47,409 nt of DNA from Paracoccus haematequi. GTDB taxonomy: Bacteria; Pseudomonadota; Alphaproteobacteria; Rhodobacterales; Rhodobacteraceae. The position numbers and the translations under genes are program-made. Below, piece after piece: positions 17,352 to 25,174 of this stretch. The notes beneath the pieces are model-generated. The model had not been told where the DNA came from, did not search any database, and saw nothing but the letters and a program-made list of their open reading frames with translations. Position 1 is the first letter of the stretch. Each line of letters begins with the position of its first letter. The stretch lies in NCBI RefSeq assembly GCF_900631945.1, contig NZ_UZWE01000098.1, positions 1 through 47,409 on the forward strand, in the 5' to 3' direction.

Positions 17352-17930
17352 ATGTCCCTCATTGGCTACGCCCGCGTCTCAACCGCCGAACAGGATCTCG
17401 CCCTTCAGCTCGACGCTCTCCATGCTGCCGGAGCAACCCGCACTTTCGAGGATCGCGGAGTATCAGGCGCCAGAACCGAGCGCCCCGGGCTCAACGCGGC
17501 TCTATCGTTCCTGCGGGAGGGCGACATTCTCGTGGTCTGGAAACTCGACCGCCTCGGCCGGTCGATGACGCATCTGCTTCAGACCGTCGCCGACCTGGAA
17601 GATCGCGGCGTGGGGTTCCGGTCGCTGACCGAGAACATCGACACCACGACCCCCACCGGGCGGCTCGTCTTCCACATTTTCGGCGCCCTTGGTCAGTTCG
17701 AGCGCGATCTGATCCGTGAACGGACGAACGCAGGGCTCACGGCGGCGGCAGCAAGGGGGCGAAAGGGGGGCCGGCCGATGGCCGCCACGCCGGAAAGGGT
17801 CGCACGTGCCCGCCATCTAATTGCGACCGGCCTCACCGTCCGCGAGGCCGCCGCACGCGTGAAAGTCGGCAAGTCCGCTTTGTACGCTGCCCTGAGAAAT
17901 GGCGAACCGAAAAACGATACAAACCGATAG
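17352..17930 (+). CDS. Serine resolvase/invertase (Tn3-resolvase/Hin type)
   Basis: This 192-residue recombinase has the standard two-domain build. The catalytic domain opens with SLIGYARVSTAEQDLALQLD (catalytic Ser near residue 10), continues with ILVVWKLDRLGRSMTHL and FHIFGALGQFERDLIRERT, and the C-terminal helix-turn-helix is GLTVREAAARVKVGKSALYA. The frame stays open upstream, but the ATG at 17352 matches family N-termini and follows GGAGA. It sits beside repeat copy A and probably acts there. It is intact and may be able to recombine copies A and B, which would excise the TetR/HpaB-like module between them. Confidence 0.9.
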   Translation: MSLIGYARVSTAEQDLALQLDALHAAGATRTFEDRGVSGARTERPGLNAALSFLREGDILVVWKLDRLGRSMTHLLQTVADLEDRGVGFRSLTENIDTTTPTGRLVFHIFGALGQFERDLIRERTNAGLTAAAARGRKGGRPMAATPERVARARHLIATGLTVREAAARVKVGKSALYAALRNGEPKNDTNR

Positions 17931-18146
17931 CTTGGGCACCTGCGCGTGGAAGCGGTCATCCAAAGAGCAAGGCGCAACAACTGGGATGCTGGACGAAGCG
18001 GACGTTCGCTGCGCCTGCCAAATGAATATGTCAGCATTGGCAATCCACACACTTAATGCGGCATCCCGTTTGCCTTGGCAGCGCTGATAATGCGGTGCCT
18101 TGACCCAGCCCCGACGCTCTACTCGGTTTTTTTCTATACAGTTCAG

Positions 18147-18677
18147 TCACTTGATCAATGCCACGGACTGCCGGAACTGCGGGTTGCCGGCGCTCTGCAG
18201 CCATTCAAAGACCACCATCTCGGTCGTGACGATCTCGGCGCCGTGGCGCTCCATACGGCGCAGAGCAGTCTCCTTATTCTCGGGATGGCGCGAGCCGAGC
18301 GCGTCGCGCACCACCCAGGTCTTCCGTGAGGCCGCGAGCAAGCCCAGCACCGTCTGTAGAGCACAGACATGTGCCTCGCATCCGAGGACGACGACATGGG
18401 CGTCTGCGGGGATGCGAGCGAGAAAGCCCTCCTCGCGGCAGGCATCGAAGAACTGCTTGTGAACCAGTCGATCCTGCGGGACCATAAGCTCGTCGACCGT
18501 CGGGCCGAGACCCTTGGCGTTCTGTTCGGTGAAGAGGCACGGGATGCCCATCAGCGCTGCAGCGTCGGTCAGCCGCCGCGCATTGCGGACCGCCAGCTCG
18601 CCCTCATGGATCGCAGGCATCAGGCGCACTTGGAAGTCGATGACGAGAAGTAGGGAGCGTGCGGGATCAATGGTCAT
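18147..18677 (-). CDS. Isochorismatase-like cysteine hydrolase
   Basis: This 176-residue protein has the Asp-Lys-Cys triad of the isochorismatase superfamily (YcaC-like): D14 in LLLVIDFQ, K74 in VPQDRLVHK and C105 in EAHVCALQT. Members hydrolyse amides, ureides or vinyl ethers; the substrate cannot be read here. The start is set at the ATG at 18677, which overlaps the end of the tetR gene by 11 bases (18667-18677), so the pair is translationally coupled. An upstream ATG at 18716 would add 13 non-conserved residues. It lies divergent from an HpaB/AbfD-type enzyme and is probably under the same TetR control. Confidence 0.85.
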   Translation of the reverse strand: MTIDPARSLLLVIDFQVRLMPAIHEGELAVRNARRLTDAAALMGIPCLFTEQNAKGLGPTVDELMVPQDRLVHKQFFDACREEGFLARIPADAHVVVLGCEAHVCALQTVLGLLAASRKTWVVRDALGSRHPENKETALRRMERHGAEIVTTEMVVFEWLQSAGNPQFRQSVALIK

Positions 18678-19308
18678 CACGGTCCTGTCCTTCCACAAGC
18701 CGCTCGACGCGCTCATCGACGTAAGCCTCCATCAACTCGGGCGCCGAGGCTCCGAACATGCGGATGCGGCCGGTATGGAGCAGCAGCAGAAGCCCCGTCG
18801 CATGGGCGAAGCAATCCACCATCAGCAGATTGGCGCGCTCCGCTGAGGCACCAAGTGCCAAAGCGGCCTCGGCAATTGGCCGTAGGGCGGCTTCGAGCGC
18901 TGCGTTCAGCCGCTCGTCACGCTCGCGTCCCAGTCCTGCCGGCTTCATGCCGCCGCGAAACAGGTAGAAGCCCAGGTCCAGATCCCGCGGGTTCTCGGCA
19001 TAGAACCGGAAGAAGGCCATGGCAGCGGCCTTTAGGTGCTGCTGCGGAGTCTTCGTCCCGGCGACGCTTCCCTCGACCGCAGCACCCAGGGACACTAGCG
19101 AGCCATGCAGCACCTCGGCATACATCGCCTCCTTGGAGTCGAAGTGAAAATAGAGCGCAGCGGGCGTGTATCCGGCCCTGACCGCGATGGCCCGCAGGCT
19201 CGCCCCGTCCAGCCCCTCTTCGGCAAAGACCTGGCGCGCGGCTTCGAGGATCAACGCGCGCTTGTGTTCGCTAACCGCTGTCCGCCGGGTTTGACGCTCC
19301 GCCACCAT
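18667..19308 (-). CDS. TetR/AcrR-family repressor
   Basis: This 213-residue regulator has a clear N-terminal TetR DNA-binding domain: LILEAARQVFAEEGLDGASL, then RAIAVRAGYTPAALYFHFDS at residues about 17-60. The C-terminal ligand domain is helical and diverged (FFRFYAENPRDLDLGFYLFRGG). It is transcribed away from the HpaB-like gene across an 87-bp gap and overlaps the isochorismatase-like gene downstream, the standard layout for a repressor controlling its own operon and the divergent gene. The likely ligand is the substrate of that pathway. Confidence 0.9.
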   Translation of the reverse strand: MVAERQTRRTAVSEHKRALILEAARQVFAEEGLDGASLRAIAVRAGYTPAALYFHFDSKEAMYAEVLHGSLVSLGAAVEGSVAGTKTPQQHLKAAAMAFFRFYAENPRDLDLGFYLFRGGMKPAGLGRERDERLNAALEAALRPIAEAALALGASAERANLLMVDCFAHATGLLLLLHTGRIRMFGASAPELMEAYVDERVERLVEGQDRDDH

Positions 19309-19395
19309 GCCCTCCTATCATCCTTGACAGATATTCTAACACTGCTCATTAATCTAACAGCGTTCGATATTTTAAACAATCCGGAGGGAATCATC
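19309..19395. promoter_or_regulatory. Divergent tetR/hpaB-like promoter region
   Basis: This 87-bp AT-rich gap separates two divergent genes. It holds direct repeats of TCTAACA (about 19334 and 19352) inside a stretch with GATATTCT at 19328 and GATATTTT at 19366, plausible TetR operator elements. GGAGG at 19383-19387 is the Shine-Dalgarno of the rightward gene. Promoter boxes could not be fixed with certainty. Confidence 0.45.
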
Positions 19396-20955
19396 ATGCT
19401 GATGTCAGCTGCCGACTACCGGGACTCGCTCCGGGCCTACAAACCCCGCGTCTTCGTCAGCGGTCAGGCCGTTGAAAGCGTCGCCGATGAGCCGCTGCTG
19501 GCGCCCGGCATCGCCGGTGTGGGTGTCACCTATGACTTCGCCCTACAGGAACAGCACGCGCGCATCATGACGGCCCGGCAGGGCACCTCCGGCAAGACCG
19601 TCAACCGGATGCTGCACATCAACGAGACCTCGCAGGACCTGCTCGACAAGCTTGAGGCCGTGCGGCTGGTCTGCAGGACTTCCGGCTGCGCGCAGCGCTA
19701 CCTCACGCATGATGCGCTGAACGGACTCTGGCAGGCAACGCACCTGATCGATGCCAACCATGGCACCGACTACGGCCAGCGGTTCCTGGCCTATCTTCAC
19801 GACATTCAGGACCGCGACCTGACGCTAGGGGTCGCGATGACTGATGCCAAGGGCGACCGGTCCCTGCGTCCGGGCAAGCAGGTGAACCCGGATGTCTATG
19901 TCCACATCACGGAGCGCCGGAAGGACGGCATCGTCATCCGGGGCACCAAGGCCATCGTGACAGGCGCGCCCTACATGCACGAGTTCCTCGTCATGCCATG
20001 TCGCACGCACATGCCGGAGGACAGCGCCTTTGCCGTCTGCTGCGCCGTTCCCTGTGACGCGCCGGGCGTGACGATCATCTCGCGGCCGGCGGGCCAGCCA
20101 GGCAACGCGGCGGCGAAGTTCTCGGCGAAATACGGCCAGGCCGTGGCGATGGTGGTCTTCGATGACGTCTTCGTGCCCCATGACCGCGTGTTTCTCGCGG
20201 GCGAGACCGAGGAGGGCGGCTTCCTGACGACCTCCTATGCAACCCATCACCGCCATTCCTGCATTGGTGCGAGAGCGGGCTTCGGCGATCTGCTGATCGG
20301 GGCCGGGGCGCTGATGATCGAGGCCAACGGACTCGACGCGGACCGTCACGGGCATATCCGCGATCAGATGGTGGAACTGATCACCATTACCGAAAGCTTC
20401 TATGCCTGCGGGGTGGCGTCTTCGGTCTATTGCACCAAGGATGCGGCCGGGTCGATCATGCCGGATGCGGTGTTTTCCAACATTGGCAAGCTGCTGCTGG
20501 CCACGAAGATCTACGACATGCACCGCGTCGCCCATTATGTTTCGGGGGGGCTGATCGTCGCGCTGCCAGGACCGGACGAGGACCACAACCCCGAGACCGC
20601 CGCCTCGATCGCCGCGGTGATGGGTGGACGCGCCGACATCCCCTTCGAGCAGCGCGTAGAGGTTGCCCGTTTTATCGAGGATCTGACGGTTTCGCACGAG
20701 GCAGGCTGGTATTCGGTGATCTCGCTCCATGGCGGCGGCTCGCCCGAGGCAATGAAACGCGAGATCTGGCGCAACTATCCGGTGATGGAGAAGGTGGAAC
20801 TGGTCGAGAGCCTGCTCGACCGTGGCCTCCTCAACGACGGGCGGCGTGTGAGCAAGCAGCCGGGCAGATGCTGCACAATAGGATGCGAAACGCCTGAACT
20901 GACACCGCCTTCAGGGACGGCCGCCTCTTCCTTGGCAATGGAAAGGTCTGTCTGA
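19396..20955 (+). CDS. HpaB/4-hydroxybutyryl-CoA dehydratase-family flavoprotein
   Basis: This 519-residue protein follows AbfD (4-hydroxybutyryl-CoA dehydratase) along its length: AADYRDSLRAYKPRVFVSGQ, AMTDAKGDRSL, VVFDDVFVPHDRVFLAGE and SLHGGGSPEAMKREI. AbfD holds a [4Fe-4S] cluster through Cys99, Cys103, His292 and Cys299. By my alignment these are C98, Y102, H285 and A292 here, so two cysteine ligands are gone. A cluster-free FAD enzyme is likely, either a reduced-flavin monooxygenase of the HpaB type or an isomerase-like relative. No flavin reductase gene is adjacent. The ATG at 19396 follows GGAGG; the frame is open further upstream but lies inside tetR. The C-terminus (SKQPGRCCTIGC) is family-like. 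Confidence 0.85.
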   Translation: MLMSAADYRDSLRAYKPRVFVSGQAVESVADEPLLAPGIAGVGVTYDFALQEQHARIMTARQGTSGKTVNRMLHINETSQDLLDKLEAVRLVCRTSGCAQRYLTHDALNGLWQATHLIDANHGTDYGQRFLAYLHDIQDRDLTLGVAMTDAKGDRSLRPGKQVNPDVYVHITERRKDGIVIRGTKAIVTGAPYMHEFLVMPCRTHMPEDSAFAVCCAVPCDAPGVTIISRPAGQPGNAAAKFSAKYGQAVAMVVFDDVFVPHDRVFLAGETEEGGFLTTSYATHHRHSCIGARAGFGDLLIGAGALMIEANGLDADRHGHIRDQMVELITITESFYACGVASSVYCTKDAAGSIMPDAVFSNIGKLLLATKIYDMHRVAHYVSGGLIVALPGPDEDHNPETAASIAAVMGGRADIPFEQRVEVARFIEDLTVSHEAGWYSVISLHGGGSPEAMKREIWRNYPVMEKVELVESLLDRGLLNDGRRVSKQPGRCCTIGCETPELTPPSGTAASSLAMERSV

Positions 20956-21252
20956 TCTCTGGTGAGATTGGTCCCAGGCAATGATGAATGCACGATGAGG
21001 ACGCCGTCGTGCGGCGCGCAACCAAGTATGAACGGGCAGCTTAGGGCTCCTCGCATCGATCCTGCCACCTTACCTGATCGGGGGCTTTCAGTTGCGGCTT
21101 TAAGCAAGGTCGCTGACAAATAGCGCCAGCAGAACCGTGCCATTCAGCGTAGAAATCCACAGCTGGCCTTCAACGGGCCTGTTCAGGGGCAACTTGGCTG
21201 TCCTCTCAACGATCCTTAATCGTACAGTGAAACCAGGGCATTCCAAAGAAGG
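20956..21252. other. Intergenic region, nothing recognised
   Basis: These 297 bases between the HpaB-like gene and repeat copy B hold no recognisable gene, IS end or strong hairpin. Confidence 0.3.
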
Positions 21253-21369
21253 CTCCGCTTTATGGAAGATGAGCGGACTTGTCCTAAAACTATCCTAACA
21301 GCGGGTAATTGGACATTTTGATTTCCGGACGGCTTTGCGGCTCGTCGGATGCCCCGGCGCACACTTTTC
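21253..21369 (+). repeat. About 120-bp repeat, copy B
   Basis: This is the second copy of the segment at 17213-17340, with TATGGAAGAT at 21261, AACAGCGGGTA, GGACGGCTTTGCGG, and GTCGGATGCCCCGGCGCACA reached after a deletion of about 10 bases. No resolvase follows: the copy breaks off just where the resolvase ATG would be and runs into a 94-bp inverted-repeat element. Confidence 0.75.
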
Positions 21370-21379
21370 TGCTGCAGAC

Positions 21380-21473
21380 GGCTCTGATGATGTGACCGCT
21401 CCCCTTTTTGGATCGTTGCAGACCCACCCTGGCACATCAGATGCCGTCGGGGGGCGGTCACATCATCAGAGCC
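21380..21473. mobile_element. 94-bp MITE-like element
   Basis: Positions 21380-21404 (GGCTCTGATGATGTGACCGC and five more) are mirrored by 21449-21473, giving near-perfect 24-25 bp inverted repeats around about 44 internal bases. Nothing is coded inside. The ends look like those of an IS (possibly IS3-like) whose transposase is not in the window. No clear target duplication is visible. Confidence 0.7.
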
Positions 21474-21509
21474 CACCTAATCAACAAGAGAGCGGGTGTT
21501 TTTGTTCTA

Positions 21510-22274
21510 TCAACACGGGAGCGGTAGGATCTTCTCGTCCTTCGCAATCTGACTGAGCACCGAAACAGGAACTGCGCCATTCAGGACGGTCCGACCGATC
21601 ACAAGGCCAGGCGTGCCGATAAAGCCAAATAGATCAGCCAAGGCACGCGTTTGATCGAGTTCGGCCTGAATCTCGGGTGAGACCATATCCTTCGAAAGCT
21701 TTTCGACATCAAGGCCGAGGTCAGACGCCACACGCAATACCGAAGCTTCATCGGCAACGAGCGGCGTGCGCATGAAGCGGCGCCGTAGGTCCTGCTGCTT
21801 GCCCTGCCGTGCGGCCGCGACCGAAGCACGGGCGGCAAGTTCAGATGCCGGTCCGAAAATTGGAAGTTCGTGCTGCACCAGCCGATAGGCGGCCTGGTCA
21901 TCAGCCAGCAGGTTGTCCAGATCCTGTTCAAGCGCACGGCAGTAGGGGCAACGAAACTCGCTGAAATAAGCAATCGGGACGACACCGGTTGGAAGGTCGG
22001 TGCCGAAGAGGGCGGGGCAGGGGTCGGCGCGCATGGCTTCCATCCGCGCATGGCGCGCCTCAGCATCATCCGAGGGTCCATCAAGGCCAATCAGCGCAAC
22101 GGATGCAGAGGAAGTTTGCCCCTCGGACTTCAGGCGCCGAAAGGGCGGCACGTCTTCAATTTCGACATAAGTAAGGCCGCGGCCTGTCAACTGCTCCCAG
22201 GGAAGCGCACGCAATCCATAAATTGCAGCGACAATGCCCCCAAAAACAAACACATCACGTCGCCGGATTGTCAT
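21510..22274 (-). CDS. DsbA-like thiol-disulfide oxidoreductase, membrane-anchored
   Basis: This 254-residue protein has a short basic N-terminus (MTIRRRD) and one hydrophobic segment at about residues 8-21 that should anchor it in the inner membrane facing the periplasm. The thioredoxin fold starts at IAYFSEFRCPYCRALEQDL with a CPYC active site (C109, C112). A DsbA-type helical insert follows, and the cis-proline loop is FIGTPGLVIG. It may oxidise or isomerise periplasmic proteins, perhaps the neighbouring cytochrome c. A 309-bp gap separates it from that gene. Confidence 0.85.
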   Translation of the reverse strand: MTIRRRDVFVFGGIVAAIYGLRALPWEQLTGRGLTYVEIEDVPPFRRLKSEGQTSSASVALIGLDGPSDDAEARHARMEAMRADPCPALFGTDLPTGVVPIAYFSEFRCPYCRALEQDLDNLLADDQAAYRLVQHELPIFGPASELAARASVAAARQGKQQDLRRRFMRTPLVADEASVLRVASDLGLDVEKLSKDMVSPEIQAELDQTRALADLFGFIGTPGLVIGRTVLNGAVPVSVLSQIAKDEKILPLPC

Positions 22275-22583
22275 GCCACAGCCACCCTAAACTCCAAGCA
22301 GGACCCGCTCGTTGACCCGAATGGCACGGTCGTTCAGTTCCCCCATGCCGCCGTTACGCGCCGGCCGCCTCATCGTCCAAGGCTCAAGCCCTCCTTGGAG
22401 GGGGCAATAGGAAACCCTCCCGTTACGGCAGAGGCAGAGCGCCTGCGCCCCGAGCGGTTTTCCGGGGCCAACGAGCACGTCATCGCTGAGTTGCCCATAG
22501 CGTTGAGATCGGCACCGAAACGGGTTGTAATGTGAACGCATTCTATGATCCGCAGAAGATAACTATTCTGAGTCCTGCCTCGC
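22275..22583. other. Intergenic region
   Basis: These 309 bases lie between two minus-strand genes. No conserved product could be recognised and no convincing hairpin found. It presumably carries the promoter of the DsbA-like gene. Confidence 0.35.
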
Positions 22584-23039
22584 CTAGCCATCATTTTTAC
22601 TGGCTTGAATAGCCTGAATTCGCTTGGGCCAAGTTGACTTGATGAACGCAAGTATGGTGCCAATTTCGTCATCGCTCAGGCTCGAGCCAAAAGCAGGCAT
22701 GCCGGATGTCATGCTCACCCCCATGTCATCTATGACTGCCTGACCTCCCCGGCGGATATAATCTTCCAGCATAGCGTCGTCGTGATGCCAGGTATGGCCA
22801 TACCTGTCGTGCGGCGGGGCAGGAAGAATGCCGTTTTCATCCGCAATCTGCCAGTCGGGCTGCCCTTCGAGCTGGGCACCGTGGCATACTGCACAGTGTT
22901 CGGAATAAAGTTGAGCCCCCCGTTGCAGATCGACTGTCTTGCCATAACCCCACACCACCCAACCGCCTCCGGTAGCAAAGCCGACGACAAGCAGGCATAT
23001 CGCCCATTTTGGGATGGCAGGCAGATAGCTTCGTCTCAT
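22584..23039 (-). CDS. Membrane-anchored class I cytochrome c
   Basis: This 151-residue protein starts at the ATG at 23039 (MRRSYLPAIPKWAICLLVVG), chosen because the hydrophobic anchor begins right after it; an upstream ATG at 23153 would bury the anchor. The heme c site is CAVCH at residues 49-53. The probable axial methionine is in TSGMPAFGSSLSDDEI near residue 118, and a terminal helix follows (IGTILAFIKSTW). It would carry electrons in the periplasm, tethered to the membrane. It sits between DsbA-like and L,D-transpeptidase-like genes, an arrangement I associate with metal-stress islands; the role is not certain. Confidence 0.88.
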   Translation of the reverse strand: MRRSYLPAIPKWAICLLVVGFATGGGWVVWGYGKTVDLQRGAQLYSEHCAVCHGAQLEGQPDWQIADENGILPAPPHDRYGHTWHHDDAMLEDYIRRGGQAVIDDMGVSMTSGMPAFGSSLSDDEIGTILAFIKSTWPKRIQAIQASKNDG

Positions 23040-23212
23040 GCGTGTCAAATTGTGCCCATTTGCGCAAAGATCAACCTTGAAAGCTGTTGTTGGAACGCCG
23101 CCCTGAACCTCCGTGCGGGCAGTTCCCATCTTGTCAGACACCGGCAAGCTCAAGAGAGATCATACGTTTTCACATTCCCAACACGAGCTGTGGCGGCTGT
23201 GCAAGGAGGCTT

Positions 23213-23872
23213 CTAGAACACCGTCACCTGCGTTCCGACTTCTGCCACCTCGTAGAGCCGAGTAATATGTTCATTATACAGGCCGTAGCAGCCATTGGAG
23301 GATTTCCGACCGATTTTCCGCGTGTCATGAGTGCCATGAATCAAGTAGGCTGGCCATGATAGGTAAAGACCATACGGTCCTAAAGGATTGCTTGGATCTC
23401 CGCCTTCTACTCGCTGCGGCAGATTGGGATCCTTTTCCCGCATGCTAGGCGTTGGTGTCCAAGGCGGATTTTTTGCTTTTCTGACAATTTCAGTTTTGCC
23501 CCGGCGGGTTCGATCTTCAGTGACAGGGATAGAGCACGGGAAAGCCAGGTTGATTGATTCATCACCCGACCAGTAATGCACTGCACGCGAAGTCACATCT
23601 GCAAGGATCACTCCTTTACCCAAACTCGGGTAAAACTCGCTCCAGTGTCTCGCGCGAAACGACGACTGATTGCGCCGGGGATCCGCAGTTGGATCGACCT
23701 GATAGGCACTGAGATCGGGCGCACCACCGGATGGGCGCGCGCCATAGAGAGGCTGCCCAGTATTAGGGTCAGAACCCTGCGCCAGAAGGGCGCCGCCTGG
23801 CAGAACCGCCGCTGTGGCCAGAAGGCCACCTAGAAAACGGCGTCGGTCGCTACCTGTATCTTTCGGAATCAT
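23213..23872 (-). CDS. L,D-transpeptidase-like (YkuD) protein, Tat-exported
   Basis: This 219-residue protein has a twin-arginine signal (SDRRRFLGGLLATAAVLPGG). The YkuD domain covers the rest, with LADVTSRAVHYWSGDESINL and the active-site stretch HGTHDTRKIGRKSSNGCYGL (H179, S192, C195). YkuD enzymes cross-link peptidoglycan or attach lipoproteins in the periplasm. The histidine and nucleophilic cysteine are present, but the residues after the cysteine are Tyr-Gly rather than the usual Ile/Val-Arg, so the conserved arginine is missing. Activity may be altered. It probably shares a minus-strand transcript with the cytochrome c gene, 173 bases downstream. Confidence 0.85.
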   Translation of the reverse strand: MIPKDTGSDRRRFLGGLLATAAVLPGGALLAQGSDPNTGQPLYGARPSGGAPDLSAYQVDPTADPRRNQSSFRARHWSEFYPSLGKGVILADVTSRAVHYWSGDESINLAFPCSIPVTEDRTRRGKTEIVRKAKNPPWTPTPSMREKDPNLPQRVEGGDPSNPLGPYGLYLSWPAYLIHGTHDTRKIGRKSSNGCYGLYNEHITRLYEVAEVGTQVTVF

Positions 23873-24082
23873 TTACTGCCTCGTTCTTTCTGATAATCTT
23901 ATTCAGTAATTACAGAATGGTACCCGCTCCCGGGCATTTGGCCAAGGAGACGAAATGCCGCGTAGATCAAGATCATGTGCGTTCCAGCTGCGACCCCTGC
24001 TGTTGACAGCTGTCGAGCTTGTGCGCTGCGCTGTCGAGTGCAAGGAAGGCTCCAATAAGGCAAACCAGACAAGGAGACGTAA

Positions 24083-24175
24083 ATGAAAAACAAATTCCTC
24101 ATCATCTTGGCAGTGGTCCTGATCAATGCCGGTTGTACAGATATGACAGCCAGGACAGAGGTCGGATCCGGATGA
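24083..24175 (+). CDS. Tiny lipoprotein, 30 residues
   Basis: A 30-residue peptide begins MKNKFLIILAVVLINAGCTD and ends ARTEVGSG. AAGGAGA lies 6 bases before the ATG. The charged start, hydrophobic core and C18 resemble a lipoprotein signal, though Asn at -3 is not ideal for a lipobox. After processing only 13 residues would remain, as in entericidin-like peptides. It may equally be the stump of a longer lipoprotein cut off by the rearrangement that brought in the resolvase fragment downstream. No partner gene is visible. Confidence 0.5.
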   Translation: MKNKFLIILAVVLINAGCTDMTARTEVGSG

Positions 24176-24308
24176 CTTATCGAAGATCTCATGTCCGGAG
24201 GGAGCCTGCCGCGTGGAAAGGCCCAGAGGGCCAGCGGGCATCTCCGATTGCCGCCGGATTCCTCGCGACAACATATAACCCCTTTGCACCCATGATCCCG
24301 ACGGTTCC

Positions 24309-25110
24309 TTGGCCCTGATCGGCTATGCCCGCGTCTCGACCGCGACAGACGCTCGACCCGCAGCTGGCGGAGCGGCGTCAGGCTGCGGGATCATCCACAA
24401 GGAATACGCCTCGAACGCCCTGCCCTGCGGCGCCCTCCGGCGCCGATCCGGCCCGCGATACCCTGGTGGTGGTCCGGCTTGACCGGCTGGCGCGCTCGCT
24501 TTCGCATCTTCTCCAGGTGATCGAGTCGCTTGGAGGCCCGGAGGGCGCATTTCCGCTCACTCGGCGATCTGATCGACACGGCCAAGCCGCCGGGCCGCCT
24601 CTCGCTTCAGATGATGGGGGCGGTGGCGGAACCGGAACGCGCGCGAGCGGACCAAGGCGGGGCTGCGCTCGGCTAAGGCGCAGGGCCGGGTGGGCGGCAA
24701 CCCCGGCCTTCGGGCAGGCAACCGCGAGGCGAACCGCAAGCTGCGCCTGGCCCGCGACGAGGGCTATTCAAGAAGCTCGAGAGCACGACCTTAGGTTTGG
24801 GAGGCTCTGGCGCGCTTTGTCACCGCCGGCATCGGCCAAGACTGGTCGGTCGAGCGGCTGAAGCGCGCCGCCCGACGCTATGTCCGCGACGGTGCTGGAT
24901 CGCGCCGCGCCGCACCGCCAATGACCGGCTGCTGGCCGTCGTGGCAGGATGCGACATGCCGATCCCGACCTGACGCCGGCAGGCATCGCCACCCGGCTGG
25001 AGCAGATGCGAGAGCGCATCCCCCTGGGTAACGTGAAGTGGTTCCCCTCCACCGTGCGACTGCTGCTGCAACGGGCTGAGAGGATGGGGATGATCAACGA
25101 CTTGTCGTGA
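24309..25110 (+). pseudogene. Decayed long serine resolvase
   Basis: The remains of a recombinase of the same long type as the one at 620-1495 can be followed through at least four frames. LALIGYARVST is at 24309, LVVVRLDRLARSLSHLLQVI near 24470, then GGNPGLRAGNREANRKLRLARDE, QDWSVERLKRAARRYV, and finally VKWFPSTVRLLLQRAERMG before a stop at 25110. The start codon position is now TTG. Several indels and one or more small deletions exclude function. The leader (TATAACCC about 40 bases upstream) also resembles the leader of the intact gene, so this is a duplicate copy, not a distant homologue. Confidence 0.8.
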
Positions 25111-25174
25111 GGATCGACCCTCCGACTTGACGCAGGTACCACCAGGTCATACTCTCCTTTCAAAGGAGATGACC

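Noticed and set aside
18370..18653. Plus-strand frame opposite the isochorismatase-like gene
   Set aside because: It is antisense to a gene with an intact catalytic triad and has no homology of its own.
23899..24289. Minus-strand frames upstream of the L,D-transpeptidase gene as coding
   Set aside because: Two overlapping frames, neither with a recognisable product. The plus strand carries a better-supported small lipoprotein there.
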